NCBI RefSeq assembly: GCF_017104715.1
Contig: NZ_JAAGPI010000009.1
Coordinates: forward strand, 62,001-126,000
Reading direction: 5' to 3'
Length of the DNA: 64,000 nucleotides
From: Burkholderia sp. Ac-20365
GTDB lineage: Bacteria; Pseudomonadota; Gammaproteobacteria; Burkholderiales; Burkholderiaceae
The translations under genes and the position numbers were made by a program. The number at the start of each line of letters is the position of its first letter. Within the stretch, counting starts at the first letter, position 1. Below the pieces are notes generated by a model. That model worked only from the letters and a program-made list of their open reading frames with translations, made no database searches and had not been told where the DNA came from. Positions 9,561-18,509 of the stretch are shown here, one piece after another.

Positions 9561-11012
9561 ATGACAACCCTGATTCGCGGCGGCACGGTAATCGACGCGG
9601 ACCGCACGCACAGAGCCGACGTGTTGATCGCGGACCCGCAGGATGGCGGCACGATCCTGCAGATCGATCGCACGATCGATCCGCCCGCGGGCGTGAATAT
9701 CGTCGATGCGCACGACCAGTACGTGATGCCGGGCGGCATCGATCCGCACACGCATATGGAACTGCCCTTCATGGGCACGACGGCCAGCGACGATTTTTAT
9801 ACTGGCACGGCAGCGGGTCTGTCGGGCGGCACGACGAGCATTATCGACTTCGTGATTCCGAGCCCGAAGCAGCCGCTGATGGACGCGTTCAGGGAATGGC
9901 GCGGCTGGGCGGAGAAGGCATCCTCGGATTATGGCTTTCATGTGGCGGTGACGTGGTGGGACGACTCTGTCTATAAAGACATGGGTACGCTCGTGCATGA
10001 GCATGGCGTGTCGAGCTTCAAGCACTTCATGGCCTACAAGAACGCGATCATGGCCGACGACGAAGTGCTCGTGAACAGCTTCTCGCGTTCGCTCGAACTC
10101 GGCGCATTGCCCACGGTACACGCGGAGAACGGCGAACTCGTGTTCCAGTTGCAAAAGCAGTTGCTGGCTAAAGGCTTCAGGGGACCTGAGGCGCATCCGT
10201 TGTCGCGCCCGCCTGAAGTCGAAGGCGAGGCAGCGAATCGGGCGATCCGCATTGCGCAGGTGCTCGGCGTGCCCGTGTATATCGTGCACGTGTCAGCGAA
10301 AGAAGCCGTCGAAGCGATTTCGCGCGCCCGCAACGAAGGGCAGCGCGTGTTCGGCGAAGTGCTGCCGGGGCATCTGGTGATCGACGAATCCGTGTATCGC
10401 GATCCCGACTGGACACGTGCCGCCGCGCACGTGATGAGCCCGCCGTTCCGCACGAGCGAGCATCGCGAGGCGTTGTGGCGCGGGCTGCAAGCGGGCCAGT
10501 TGCATACGACGGCCACCGACCACTGCGTGTTCTGCGCGTCGCAGAAGGCCATGGGCCGCGAAGACTTTACGAAGATCCCGAACGGTTGCGGCGGCGTGGA
10601 AGACCGGATGTCGGTGCTGTGGCATGAAGGCGTGAACAAAGGACGCATCACGCCGAATGAGTTCGTGCGCATCACATCGGCCAATGCCGCGCAGATATTC
10701 AACCTGTATCCGCGCAAAGGCGCCGTGCAGGTCGGCGCGGACGCCGATCTCGTGATCTGGGATCCGGCCGCGACGAAGACGATCTCGGTGAAGACGCATC
10801 ATCAGAAGGTCGATTTCAACGTGTTCGAAGGCATGACGGTGCAGGGCGTCGCAATGCATACGTTCACGCGCGGTGCGCACGCTTGGGCCGACGGCGACCT
10901 GCGCGCGCAGCGCGGCGCGGGGCAATATCTGAAGCGTCCGCCGAATGCCGCTTACTACGACGCGGTAAGGGTCGCGAACAAGCTGAAAGAGCCGCATCCC
11001 GTCGAGCGCTGA
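9561..11012 (+). CDS. hydA: Dihydropyrimidinase (D-hydantoinase)
   Basis: This 483-residue cyclic amidohydrolase opens dihydrouracil or dihydrothymine to the N-carbamoyl-beta-amino acid. The metal ligands are visible: HTH within GGIDPHTHMELPF (His63, His65), the lysine in SFKHFMAYK that becomes carboxylated, the histidine of TVHAENGE, and TDHCVF. The ATG at 9561 is preferred because GGAGG lies a few bases upstream and the protein then begins directly with TTLIRGG. It is the last gene of the pyrimidine cluster and is followed by a strong terminator. Length and motifs fit the family. Confidence 0.93.
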   Translation: MTTLIRGGTVIDADRTHRADVLIADPQDGGTILQIDRTIDPPAGVNIVDAHDQYVMPGGIDPHTHMELPFMGTTASDDFYTGTAAGLSGGTTSIIDFVIPSPKQPLMDAFREWRGWAEKASSDYGFHVAVTWWDDSVYKDMGTLVHEHGVSSFKHFMAYKNAIMADDEVLVNSFSRSLELGALPTVHAENGELVFQLQKQLLAKGFRGPEAHPLSRPPEVEGEAANRAIRIAQVLGVPVYIVHVSAKEAVEAISRARNEGQRVFGEVLPGHLVIDESVYRDPDWTRAAAHVMSPPFRTSEHREALWRGLQAGQLHTTATDHCVFCASQKAMGREDFTKIPNGCGGVEDRMSVLWHEGVNKGRITPNEFVRITSANAAQIFNLYPRKGAVQVGADADLVIWDPAATKTISVKTHHQKVDFNVFEGMTVQGVAMHTFTRGAHAWADGDLRAQRGAGQYLKRPPNAAYYDAVRVANKLKEPHPVER

Positions 11013-11030
11013 ACGCGGCGCCGGCAAGCA

Positions 11031-11075
11031 CGGCCGCTCCCGCCTCTGCGCGGCGGGAGCGGCCGTTTTCGTTTT
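11031..11075 (+). terminator. Rho-independent terminator of the pyrimidine operon
   Basis: A perfect 14-bp stem (CGGCCGCTCCCGCC at 11031-11044 and its complement at 11052-11065) with a 7-nt loop is followed by TTTTCGTTTT. It lies 19 bp after the dihydropyrimidinase stop codon and should end the whole transcript. Confidence 0.9.
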
Positions 11076-11236
11076 CGGGTATGCTTGCGCGCCTCGCCGG
11101 TGGACCCGGGCGGGAAGGCCGCAAGGCCCCATGCCCTGCAGGGGTTTGCCCCGCCACCGTATACTTGCCGATTGCCAACCTGGGTATTTCGGTCTAGTTT
11201 ATTCCGCCGCGGCATATACATAAGCCTTCTAATGCG

Positions 11237-11265
11237 TTGTGGAAATAAGGACCGTTTGCTACAGT
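11237..11265 (+). promoter_or_regulatory. Probable promoter of the cystine-type ABC operon
   Basis: TTGTGG (11237-11242) and TACAGT (11260-11265) are 17 bp apart, about 76 bp before the binding-protein gene. The 50 bp upstream are clearly AT-richer than their surroundings, as is common where a LysR-type activator such as CysB binds, but I cannot show a specific site. The rest of the gap between 11076 and 11236 shows nothing I can name. Confidence 0.4.
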
Positions 11266-11341
11266 CCGCCCACGCTGCCGGACGGGTGTTCCTGCAGATA
11301 AAACGCTATACCGGACAAAACGAACCTCGGAGCACAACCCT

Positions 11342-12124
11342 ATGAAGTCGATTCGATCCCTTCTGCTGATCGGCCTGCTGCAAGTCGCTACGGCAACGGC
11401 CGCATTCGCCGCCGACGACCTCGCGAAGATCAAGTCCGCCGGCGCCTTCAAGGTCGGCACGGAAGGCACCTACGCGCCGTTCACGTACCACGATGCGTCG
11501 AACCAGCTGACGGGCTTCGACATTGAGATCGCCCGCGCGATCGCGGCGAAGCTGGGTGTGAAGGCCGAGTTCGTCGAAGGCAAGTGGGACGGCCTGATCG
11601 CCGGTCTCGACGCAAACCGCTACGACGCCGTGATCAACGAAGTGGCCGTCACCGACGCGCGCAAGCAGAAGTACGACTTCTCGGACCCGTACATCGTGTC
11701 GCACGCCGCGCTGATCGTGCGTTCGGACAACAACACGATCAAGGGCTTCGACGATCTGAAGGGCAAGAAGTCGGCCAACACGCTGACCAGCAACTTCGGC
11801 AAGATCGCGACGGCGCACGGCGCGGAAGTGATTCCCGTGCAGGGCTTCAATGAATCGATCGACCTGCTGACGTCGGGCCGCGTCGATGCAACGGTCAACG
11901 ACTCGCTGTCGTTCCTCGACTTCAAGAAGCACAAGCCGGACGCGAAGGTGAAGATCGCCGCTGTCGATACGGCATCGGACAGCTCGGACCACTCGGCTGT
12001 GCTGATCCGCAAGGGCAATCCTGAACTGCAGGCCGCGATCAACAAGGCGCTGGCCGAGATCAAGGCGGACGGCACGTACGCGAAGATCTCCGAGAAGTAC
12101 TTCGGCAAAGACGTTTCCAAGTAA
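11342..12124 (+). CDS. ABC transporter periplasmic binding protein, cystine type
   Basis: A 260-residue solute-binding protein of family 3. A cleavable signal peptide ends near AAFAADD (about residue 24). The mature part has the family landmarks VGTEGTYAPFTY, LTGFDIEIA, KWDGLIAGL and KKYDFS-like QKYDFSDPY, closest to E. coli FliY/TcyJ and Bacillus TcyA, which bind cystine. It is followed 20 bp later by the permease gene and then the ATPase gene. Cystine is therefore the likely ligand, though other amino acids cannot be excluded. Confidence 0.87.
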   Translation: MKSIRSLLLIGLLQVATATAAFAADDLAKIKSAGAFKVGTEGTYAPFTYHDASNQLTGFDIEIARAIAAKLGVKAEFVEGKWDGLIAGLDANRYDAVINEVAVTDARKQKYDFSDPYIVSHAALIVRSDNNTIKGFDDLKGKKSANTLTSNFGKIATAHGAEVIPVQGFNESIDLLTSGRVDATVNDSLSFLDFKKHKPDAKVKIAAVDTASDSSDHSAVLIRKGNPELQAAINKALAEIKADGTYAKISEKYFGKDVSK

Positions 12125-12144
12125 GTAAAAGGCGAGCCTGAATC

Positions 12145-12822
12145 ATGCCTGCATGGTTGCACCTGATGGGTGACTCGCTGTGGCCGCTGCTGTACGCGGG
12201 CCTCGTGTTCACCGTGCCGTTGACGCTCGTGTCGTTTGCGATCGGTATCGCGCTGGCGTTTATCGTCGCGCTCGTCCGGCTGTTCGGACCGGGCTGGTCG
12301 GTGGCGATCGTGCGCTTCTATGTGTGGCTGTTTCGCGGCTCGCCGCTGCTGGTCCAACTGTTCGTTATCTTCTATGGCCTGCCGAATGTCGGGATCGTGC
12401 TCGATCCGCTGACGGCGGCCATCATCGGCTTCTCGCTGAATGTCGGCGCGTATAACTCGGAAGTGATACGCGGCGTGATCGAGTCGATCCCTAAAGGGCA
12501 GTGGGAAGCCGCGTATTCGATGGGCATGACGCGCGCGCAGGCACTGCGCCGCGCGATCCTGCCGCAGGCGGCGCGCGTCGCGCTGCCGCCGCTGTCGAAT
12601 TCATTCATCGCGCTCGTGAAGGACACGTCGCTCGCTGCCGTGCTGACCGTGCCGGAAATTTTCCAGGCCGCGCAACGCATTGCGTCGGTGACTTACGAGC
12701 CGCTGATTCTTTATACGGAAGCCGCGCTGATCTATCTGGTGTTCAGCTCGGTGCTGTCGTCGGCGCAGGTGCGGCTGGAGCGCCGTTTCGGCCGTCACGC
12801 GCTGTTCACATCGGGTAACTGA
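12145..12822 (+). CDS. ABC transporter permease, cystine/polar amino-acid type
   Basis: A 225-residue HisM/GlnP-type membrane subunit. About five hydrophobic segments are visible, and the cytoplasmic coupling loop reads EAAYSMGMTRAQALRRAILP, the EAA motif that contacts the ATPase. A single permease gene is normal for this family, which forms homodimers. It resembles TcyL (YecS). The next gene starts 3 bp after its stop codon, indicating tight translational coupling. It forms one importer with its two neighbours. Confidence 0.88.
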   Translation: MPAWLHLMGDSLWPLLYAGLVFTVPLTLVSFAIGIALAFIVALVRLFGPGWSVAIVRFYVWLFRGSPLLVQLFVIFYGLPNVGIVLDPLTAAIIGFSLNVGAYNSEVIRGVIESIPKGQWEAAYSMGMTRAQALRRAILPQAARVALPPLSNSFIALVKDTSLAAVLTVPEIFQAAQRIASVTYEPLILYTEAALIYLVFSSVLSSAQVRLERRFGRHALFTSGN

Positions 12823-12825
12823 ACG

Positions 12826-13593
12826 ATGATCCGCCTCGACAAAATCGAAAAGTATTTCGGCGATCATCGCGTGCTGAATAGCGTCGACCTTGCGCTCGCG
12901 CAAGGCAACGTGACAGCGTTGATCGGCCCGTCGGGCAGCGGCAAGAGCACGCTGCTGCGCTGCGTGAACCTGCTCGAAATTCCCGAAGCCGGCTCGCTCG
13001 AACTGGGCGATCAGCGCATCCAGTTCAGCCGCACGGAGAAGCCGTCTAAAGAAGCCGTGCTCGCGATGCGCCGCCGCACGGGCATGGTGTTTCAGAACTT
13101 TCAGCTGTTTCCGCATCGCACGGTCGTCGAGAACGTGATGGAAGGGCTCATCACCGTGCAGAAGTGGGACCGCGAACGCGCCCGTGTGCGGGCGCTCGAA
13201 CTGCTGGAAAAGGTGGGTATCGCGCACAAGGCCGATGCGTGGCCGGTCACGCTGTCGGGCGGGCAGCAGCAGCGTGTGGCGATTGCTCGCGCGCTCGCGC
13301 CGTCGCCCGAAGTGCTGCTGTGCGACGAGCCGACTTCCGCGCTCGATCCGGGCCTCGCCGCCGAAGTGGTCGAAGTGCTGCGCCAGCTCGCGAAAGAAGG
13401 CATGACCATGCTGATGGCGACGCACGATCTGCGGCTCGCCGCGTCGATCGCGCGCAATGTGGTGTTTCTGAGCAACGGCTCGATCGTCGAGCAGGGCCAT
13501 TCGCGCGACATCTTCACGCGGCCGAAGCAGCCGGAAACCGCGAACTTCGTGTCGACCCTCACGCAGAGTCTGCCGGATAGCTGGGAAGACTGA
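12826..13593 (+). CDS. ABC transporter ATP-binding protein, cystine/polar amino-acid type
   Basis: This 255-residue ATPase powers the importer encoded just upstream. Walker A is GPSGSGKST (near residue 33), the signature is LSGGQQQRVAIARAL, and Walker B is VLLCDEPTSALDP, followed by the switch histidine in MATHDLRLA. It resembles TcyN (YecC). The start lies 3 bp after the permease stop codon. A hairpin terminator follows 28 bp after its stop codon, closing a three-gene operon. No regulator gene is adjacent. Confidence 0.9.
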   Translation: MIRLDKIEKYFGDHRVLNSVDLALAQGNVTALIGPSGSGKSTLLRCVNLLEIPEAGSLELGDQRIQFSRTEKPSKEAVLAMRRRTGMVFQNFQLFPHRTVVENVMEGLITVQKWDRERARVRALELLEKVGIAHKADAWPVTLSGGQQQRVAIARALAPSPEVLLCDEPTSALDPGLAAEVVEVLRQLAKEGMTMLMATHDLRLAASIARNVVFLSNGSIVEQGHSRDIFTRPKQPETANFVSTLTQSLPDSWED

Positions 13594-13620
13594 GCGCTGT
13601 TTGCTGAAGGATTGCTGCTG

Positions 13621-13653
13621 CAAGGGCGCCCGCGAGGCGCCCTTGTGCTTTCG
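13621..13653 (+). terminator. Hairpin terminator after the cystine-type ABC operon
   Basis: A perfect 10-bp stem CAAGGGCGCC/GGCGCCCTTG (13621-13630 and 13636-13645) with loop CGCGA is followed by a short, imperfect T stretch (TGCTTTC). It lies 28 bp after the ATPase gene. The weak T run lowers certainty that it works without Rho. Confidence 0.7.
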
Positions 13654-13725
13654 TAAGGCCCGCGCGTCATGTCCGCATGGGACGCGTACGCTACAATGGC
13701 CGTCGCCCTGATTGATGGAATATCG

Positions 13726-14172
13726 ATGAAGACCCGCACTCCTGTTATCGCCTGCTGCTTGATTGCCGCCGCTGTGTCCGCGGGATGCGCGGCCGTGTAC
13801 ACGAACACGAGCGCATGCGAGCAGACGATGCGGCAGTCGGCTGGCGAGCTTTCCGCCGGGGACACGCTTCGGATCAATCACAGCGGCACGGCGATTCACG
13901 GCAGCCGCGTGGTCGTCGAAGGCTCGCTCGAGCATCCGCAGACGGCATCGGAAGCGGCTGTCGCGAAGCCGCCCAACACCAACATCTTCGAAGCCGGGCT
14001 GCTTGCTCCTGTGATGGCAGCTTTCGCAAAGACGCAGCCGCAAAAGACCGCGACCCCTGCCGCAGCGGAATGCACCTACGACGCGAGCGGCCAGACTGCG
14101 TTCCGCTGGCTGGCGCCTGCGCGCCTCGTGAAAGCGTCGTCACCGGCCGAAGACACGCACTCCGACGAATAA
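13726..14172 (+). CDS. Hypothetical lipoprotein
   Basis: A 148-residue protein I do not recognise by function. The start at 13726 gives a basic N-terminus (MKTRT), a hydrophobic stretch and the lipobox VSAGC with the lipidated Cys21, so it should be anchored in the outer or inner membrane facing the periplasm. The remaining 127 residues show further cysteines (in ACEQTM and AECTYD) that could form a disulfide. An earlier in-frame ATG at 13669 would bury the signal sequence and is less likely. It stands alone between a terminator and a small gene. Confidence 0.65.
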   Translation: MKTRTPVIACCLIAAAVSAGCAAVYTNTSACEQTMRQSAGELSAGDTLRINHSGTAIHGSRVVVEGSLEHPQTASEAAVAKPPNTNIFEAGLLAPVMAAFAKTQPQKTATPAAAECTYDASGQTAFRWLAPARLVKASSPAEDTHSDE

Positions 14173-14270
14173 CGCCGGCGCCGTCGCGGCGGGCATGCTG
14201 CGACGCACGCATCGCCCTGAATCCGCCGTGCTAGGATTTCTGCGAGTAACGCGGAAGTCAGGAGGGCAGC

Positions 14271-14501
14271 ATGGACGGCTTCGTCAGACATCAGATCGAA
14301 GGCGCATCCGTCGACATCGACGTGGTGCCCGTCACGCCGCGCGGCTACTGCGCGCGCTTCCGCATTTTCCGCGACGCTGCCGACAATCCCGAATGGCATC
14401 AGGTCCATGTGTCGGGCAGCGTGTTCGACACCGCTGAGGAAGCCGAGGAAGCCGCGCGTTCGATGGCGCTCGAACGGGTGCTCGCTCGCGGCGACTCCTA
14501 G
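14271..14501 (+). CDS. Small hypothetical protein
   Basis: A 76-residue soluble protein of unknown function, with a good AGGAGG ribosome-binding site seven bases before the ATG. It is hydrophilic, has no signal sequence, and ends in an acidic helix-prone segment (TAEEAEEAARSMALERVLA). The strong ribosome-binding site and biased codon use argue that it is real. After it, 14502-14762 holds no gene that I can support; an AGGAGG near 14746 belongs to the adhesin gene. Confidence 0.6.
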   Translation: MDGFVRHQIEGASVDIDVVPVTPRGYCARFRIFRDAADNPEWHQVHVSGSVFDTAEEAEEAARSMALERVLARGDS

Positions 14502-14762
14502 TCCGATCGGCCAGGTTGGCTTCGCTTGCTGCTGTCGGTATCGTTTGACTCATTCGCGCACGTTCGTCGCGCGGGTCTCTTTGTCTATCGTCGGTCTTTG
14601 CTTCGCGTCTTGCGCGTTGCCATTTGCCATGAATTAGCGTGAACAAGCCAAAATTTCCTCATTTGGGAGTTTTCTTGTATGGGCGCTAGCGTTGTATCCG
14701 TAGGATTTGCCCGTCGTAATCACCAACGAAGAAGTGGCGATACGTAGGAGGCATCTCTACGG

Positions 14763-17090
14763 GTGCGGGAATCATCATGCATTGAATACCGTATCTACAT
14801 TAATTCGGTATCCAAAATGGTGGTTCCGAAAATCGTGGGGTGCCGTGCGCCGGGGAAAGAGGTGTTATCTGTAGCAAGGGTTGGGATGAGCAATTTGCAG
14901 AACGTAACGGGTGTTGAACGTGAGCTGTCTTCTTCGAGGTCGTGTCGCGCAGACGGGCGTTTGAGCCGGCGCGGATACGCGGGTGTGGCCGTTGCGATGA
15001 GCCTGGGTACAGCGACCTGTACACCGTCGGCGGTGCGCGCAGCACCCGTCACCGACTACATCGCGGTAAGCAACAACGTGCTGACGGGCGCGCCGACCAC
15101 GGCAGCGAACACGCTGAACACGATGGCCATCGGGCCGTCTGCGAACGCATCGGGAGACTATGCGCTGGCTGTCGGGGCGGGCGCCGGTGCGATTCGCACC
15201 GGGTCGACGGCGATCGGCTCGCGGTCGGCGGCACTGGCCATGAATTCGGTCGTGATCGGCTATGGCGCGTCGACTGGGTTCAATGCGGACAGAGGCGTGT
15301 CGATCGGCTATATGGCCGATGCCGAAGGGCTCGATTCACTCGGGCTGGGCTCGTTTGCGGTCGCTACGGGGCAGCGCTCGCTCGCTTTCGGTGTGAACGC
15401 ATTGACGGGTTTCGCCGCCCTGGACGGGATAGCGTTGGGAACGAACAGCATTGCAACGGCGAGCGGCGCGATTGCGTTGGGCGCGAATGCGAAGGCAGAC
15501 CGGGCGAACACGGTGTCGGTCGGCAACGCGACATTGCAACGCCAGATCGTTAACGTCGCAGCGGGCACGGCCGATACGGACGCGGTCAATGTCGGCCAAT
15601 TGCGGGGCGCGGTGTCGGCTGGTCTCGCGGATGCTGTCACCTACGACTCGCCCGCGCATGACGCCGTCACATTGGGCGGCGCGGCAGCGAGTGCGCCCGT
15701 GCGGCTCGGCAATGTGGCCGATGGCGTCGTCGACGCATCCAGTCATGACGCGGTCAACGGCAGCCAGTTGCATGGATTGGGCGCGAGCGTTGCGTCGGCG
15801 CTTGGTGGCGAGGCAACAGTGGCGGCGGATGGAACGATCGTCGCGCCGACCTATCGCATCGGCGGCAGTGAGTTCCGCAATGTGGGCGATGCGCTCGGCA
15901 ATCTCGACGGGCGCGTCACGAGCAATACCAATGCGATCAACGACCTGAACGTCGCACTCAGCAATGTGATCAACAGCGGCGTCGAGCCGCGTTACTTCCA
16001 CGCGAATTCGACACTGGCCGATTCGATCGCGACTGGCGCCAATTCCGTGGCGATCGGTGGCGGCGCACAGGCGGCGTTCTCGAATTCGGTCGCGCTCGGT
16101 GCGAACGCGGTGGCCGATCGCGCCAATTCGGTGTCGGTGGGATCGACGGGCAACGAACGGCAGATCACGCATGTTGCTGCGGGCACGGCGGACACGGATG
16201 CAGTGAACGTCGCGCAGTTGAAGCAGGCGGGTCTGATCGACGGTAACGGCAATGTGACGAGCGCCGTGGTTTATGACAACACGGGCGGCCAGGTCGATTA
16301 CACGAGCGTGACGCTCGGGCAGGGCACGGCCGGCGGCACGGTCATTCACAACCTCGCGAGTGGCGTCTCCGCAACCGACGCAGTCAACGTGAGTCAGTTG
16401 AACGCGGCGTTGAACCGGGTCATCAACATAGAGACCGGCGCCTCAGCGTTCGTCAGCGCAAACGGCAATACTGCGACGGAAGCCGCGTCTTCTAACGGCA
16501 CGCATGCCACGGCGGTAGGCGCGGCTGCCGTCGCCAACGGCGATCAGGCAACGGCGCTTGGCGGTGGCGCGCAATCGGTTGGTACGTCGACGACCGCCAT
16601 CGGGGCAAACGCTTTGGCAAACAGCACGGATGCTTCGGCGTTCGGCGCGGGCAGTCAGGCGGTGGCGGCGGGAGCGGTCGCGCTGGGATCAGGGGCGGTT
16701 GCGAACCGGGCGAATACCGTGTCGGTCGGTCAGCCGGGCAGTGAGCGGCAGATCGTCAACGTCGCGCCAGGCACACAAGGCACGGACGCCGTCAACCTGA
16801 ACCAGTTGAACTCGGCGGTCGATCAGGCGAATCAGTCTATCCACGATCTCGATCGAAGCACGCGAAAGGGCATTGCGTCGGCATCGGCTTTGCAGATCGT
16901 CACGCCGTATCTGCCCGGACGCACGACGCTCAATGCGGGTGTCGCCGGCTACCGGGGGCAGGCGGCATTCGGGCTTGGGGTGTCGCGCTGGAACGAGAAG
17001 GGGACGATCAATCTCAATGCAGGCGTAGCATCGTCGGGCAGTAACAGCACGATTGTGCGTGCGGGTATCGGCATCGTACTCGGCAACTGA
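14763..17090 (+). CDS. Trimeric autotransporter adhesin (YadA-like)
   Basis: A 775-residue surface adhesin with a GTG start 11 bases after AGGAGG. The first 45 residues (YRIYINSVSKMVV near position 9) look like a degenerate extended signal peptide region. The hydrophobic core GYAGVAVAMSLG and cleavage near AVRAAPV lie around residues 71-95. The passenger consists of YadA/Hia head repeats (SVAIGGGAQA, SVALGANAV) interrupted by three neck motifs of the type RQI-V-H/N-VA-GT-DAVN near residues 250, 455 and 650. The last 75 residues are a YadA membrane anchor ending in GIVLGN. The trimer would bind host or matrix surfaces. At 775 residues it is short for Burkholderia members of the family. Confidence 0.9.
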   Translation: MRESSCIEYRIYINSVSKMVVPKIVGCRAPGKEVLSVARVGMSNLQNVTGVERELSSSRSCRADGRLSRRGYAGVAVAMSLGTATCTPSAVRAAPVTDYIAVSNNVLTGAPTTAANTLNTMAIGPSANASGDYALAVGAGAGAIRTGSTAIGSRSAALAMNSVVIGYGASTGFNADRGVSIGYMADAEGLDSLGLGSFAVATGQRSLAFGVNALTGFAALDGIALGTNSIATASGAIALGANAKADRANTVSVGNATLQRQIVNVAAGTADTDAVNVGQLRGAVSAGLADAVTYDSPAHDAVTLGGAAASAPVRLGNVADGVVDASSHDAVNGSQLHGLGASVASALGGEATVAADGTIVAPTYRIGGSEFRNVGDALGNLDGRVTSNTNAINDLNVALSNVINSGVEPRYFHANSTLADSIATGANSVAIGGGAQAAFSNSVALGANAVADRANSVSVGSTGNERQITHVAAGTADTDAVNVAQLKQAGLIDGNGNVTSAVVYDNTGGQVDYTSVTLGQGTAGGTVIHNLASGVSATDAVNVSQLNAALNRVINIETGASAFVSANGNTATEAASSNGTHATAVGAAAVANGDQATALGGGAQSVGTSTTAIGANALANSTDASAFGAGSQAVAAGAVALGSGAVANRANTVSVGQPGSERQIVNVAPGTQGTDAVNLNQLNSAVDQANQSIHDLDRSTRKGIASASALQIVTPYLPGRTTLNAGVAGYRGQAAFGLGVSRWNEKGTINLNAGVASSGSNSTIVRAGIGIVLGN

Positions 17091-17181
17091 GTGTGACGTG
17101 GCTGGCGCGGGTGTGTGCTTCTTTGATACTCGCGCCAGGAATCGCGCTGTAACCAGTCATCGGTTGAGAGTGAACGCGCAC

Positions 17182-18498
17182 TCAAAACGCGTAGTATGGG
17201 CCTCGTCCCGCCGACGTCATTCGCGACTCGATCGCGGTATAGATGCGGCGTCCGAAGAAGAACGGCAGGCCCCAATCGAACGCTGTCGATGGCCCGCCGA
17301 GGTTGTTGAACGCATAGTTTTGCGTTGCGAACAGGGCTTGAGAGTTGGCGATCGAGAACGCCGATGATGTCGAGGTGCCGTCGGTGCCTGTCAACGTAGC
17401 GCTTAGCGATTGAGTCGAAGCTGGGCACCACCATACGCCGCAGCGCGCGAGTGTCGCGCTTGGAAAGAAGAGGCCGTTCGAGCCGCTGTCGATAAAGCTT
17501 TGCGAGTAGCGCTGCCCATTGACAGAGGTGGTGACATAGCCTGTCACCGAATTGGCTTTCAGCACGGTGGCACTTCCGAGCGTGTTGTTCGCCTGTGTGC
17601 CGATGCCGAAGATCATCGATCCATCTACGGCTGGTGCACCATTCGGACCTATGTCGGGCAGGTCGATCACGACACCGTTGTTGTCGAGCGCGAACTGGCT
17701 GATCGGATTGACTACCTGTTGCGCGAGCGGCTGTCTGGTCGACACGCACGCGCCCGACGCATCGCACGCGTAGTACCAGCGCGGTACGGCCGAGTTGACG
17801 CAGGCGCCGCCGCAATCGACGGAAAACAGACCCACGCCGAGAATGCCGTTCACGCGAAGCGAGCCGGGCGTCATCATCGGGAGACCTGATGCGGCGCAGT
17901 CGGACGGCACGGCCGGGACGGACGGATCGGCGATCACCTGGATAGAGATGCCTGACGCAAGCTGACCGGCCATGCGGATATCGGCGGTGCGCACGGCGCC
18001 CCACGTGAAGCCGGTGCCGAACACGCTGCATTCGCCGTTGATCTGGTTCGTCGATCCTGACGGCGGAACAGCGGCGACTGCCGGCAGCGCGAGGCTCGCC
18101 GGCAGTTGCGATGCGAGCACGCGCAGACCCTGCGAACCGGTATCGACCTGGATGTTGTCGATCGTCGCGCAATTCGACGTACCCGGCGCGCACACCGTGA
18201 CGCTCGTCGTGAGCATATTGCGGGTCTGCGTCGCCGTCGAAGTCACGGCAATGGGGTGCACATTGGGAATCGTCGATTGCGGCACCGGTGTGACAGGCGT
18301 GCTAGTCGACACGGGCGTGCTACCCGGCGTGGTGGCGGGTGATGCGGGCGTCGTTTGGGTCGGCGTGCCGGCGTTATTCGATGTGTCCGATCCGCCGCCT
18401 CCGCCGCATGCCGTCTGTACGAGGAGAATGATGATGCTGGCGATCGTGATGGCGGCGGCCTGCGTCCGGTGGACCGCGGATGTCAATGCATGGTTCAT
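17182..18498 (-). CDS. DUF3443-family lipoprotein
   Basis: A 438-residue exported protein of unknown function. A hydrophobic signal ends in the lipobox VQTAC (Cys31), followed by a glycine run and a long Thr/Ser/Pro-rich linker (residues 35-85), then the globular DUF3443 domain with several cysteine pairs and the motif DTGSQGLRV. That DTGSQG stretch and the later IDSGSNGLFF look like the paired Asp-Thr/Ser-Gly motifs of aspartic proteases, which is worth testing. The start at 18498 is chosen because it gives a proper lipoprotein signal. It follows the DUF2844 gene by 11 bp, so the two are one operon. Confidence 0.8.
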   Translation of the reverse strand: MNHALTSAVHRTQAAAITIASIIILLVQTACGGGGGSDTSNNAGTPTQTTPASPATTPGSTPVSTSTPVTPVPQSTIPNVHPIAVTSTATQTRNMLTTSVTVCAPGTSNCATIDNIQVDTGSQGLRVLASQLPASLALPAVAAVPPSGSTNQINGECSVFGTGFTWGAVRTADIRMAGQLASGISIQVIADPSVPAVPSDCAASGLPMMTPGSLRVNGILGVGLFSVDCGGACVNSAVPRWYYACDASGACVSTRQPLAQQVVNPISQFALDNNGVVIDLPDIGPNGAPAVDGSMIFGIGTQANNTLGSATVLKANSVTGYVTTSVNGQRYSQSFIDSGSNGLFFPSATLARCGVWWCPASTQSLSATLTGTDGTSTSSAFSIANSQALFATQNYAFNNLGGPSTAFDWGLPFFFGRRIYTAIESRMTSAGRGPYYAF

Positions 18499-18509
18499 CG
18501 CGGACTCCG

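Noticed and set aside
8024..9778. A 584-codon frame antisense to the NCS1 permease and dihydropyrimidinase
   Set aside because: Low-complexity Arg/Asp/His translation with no domain; explained by third-position GC bias of the true genes.
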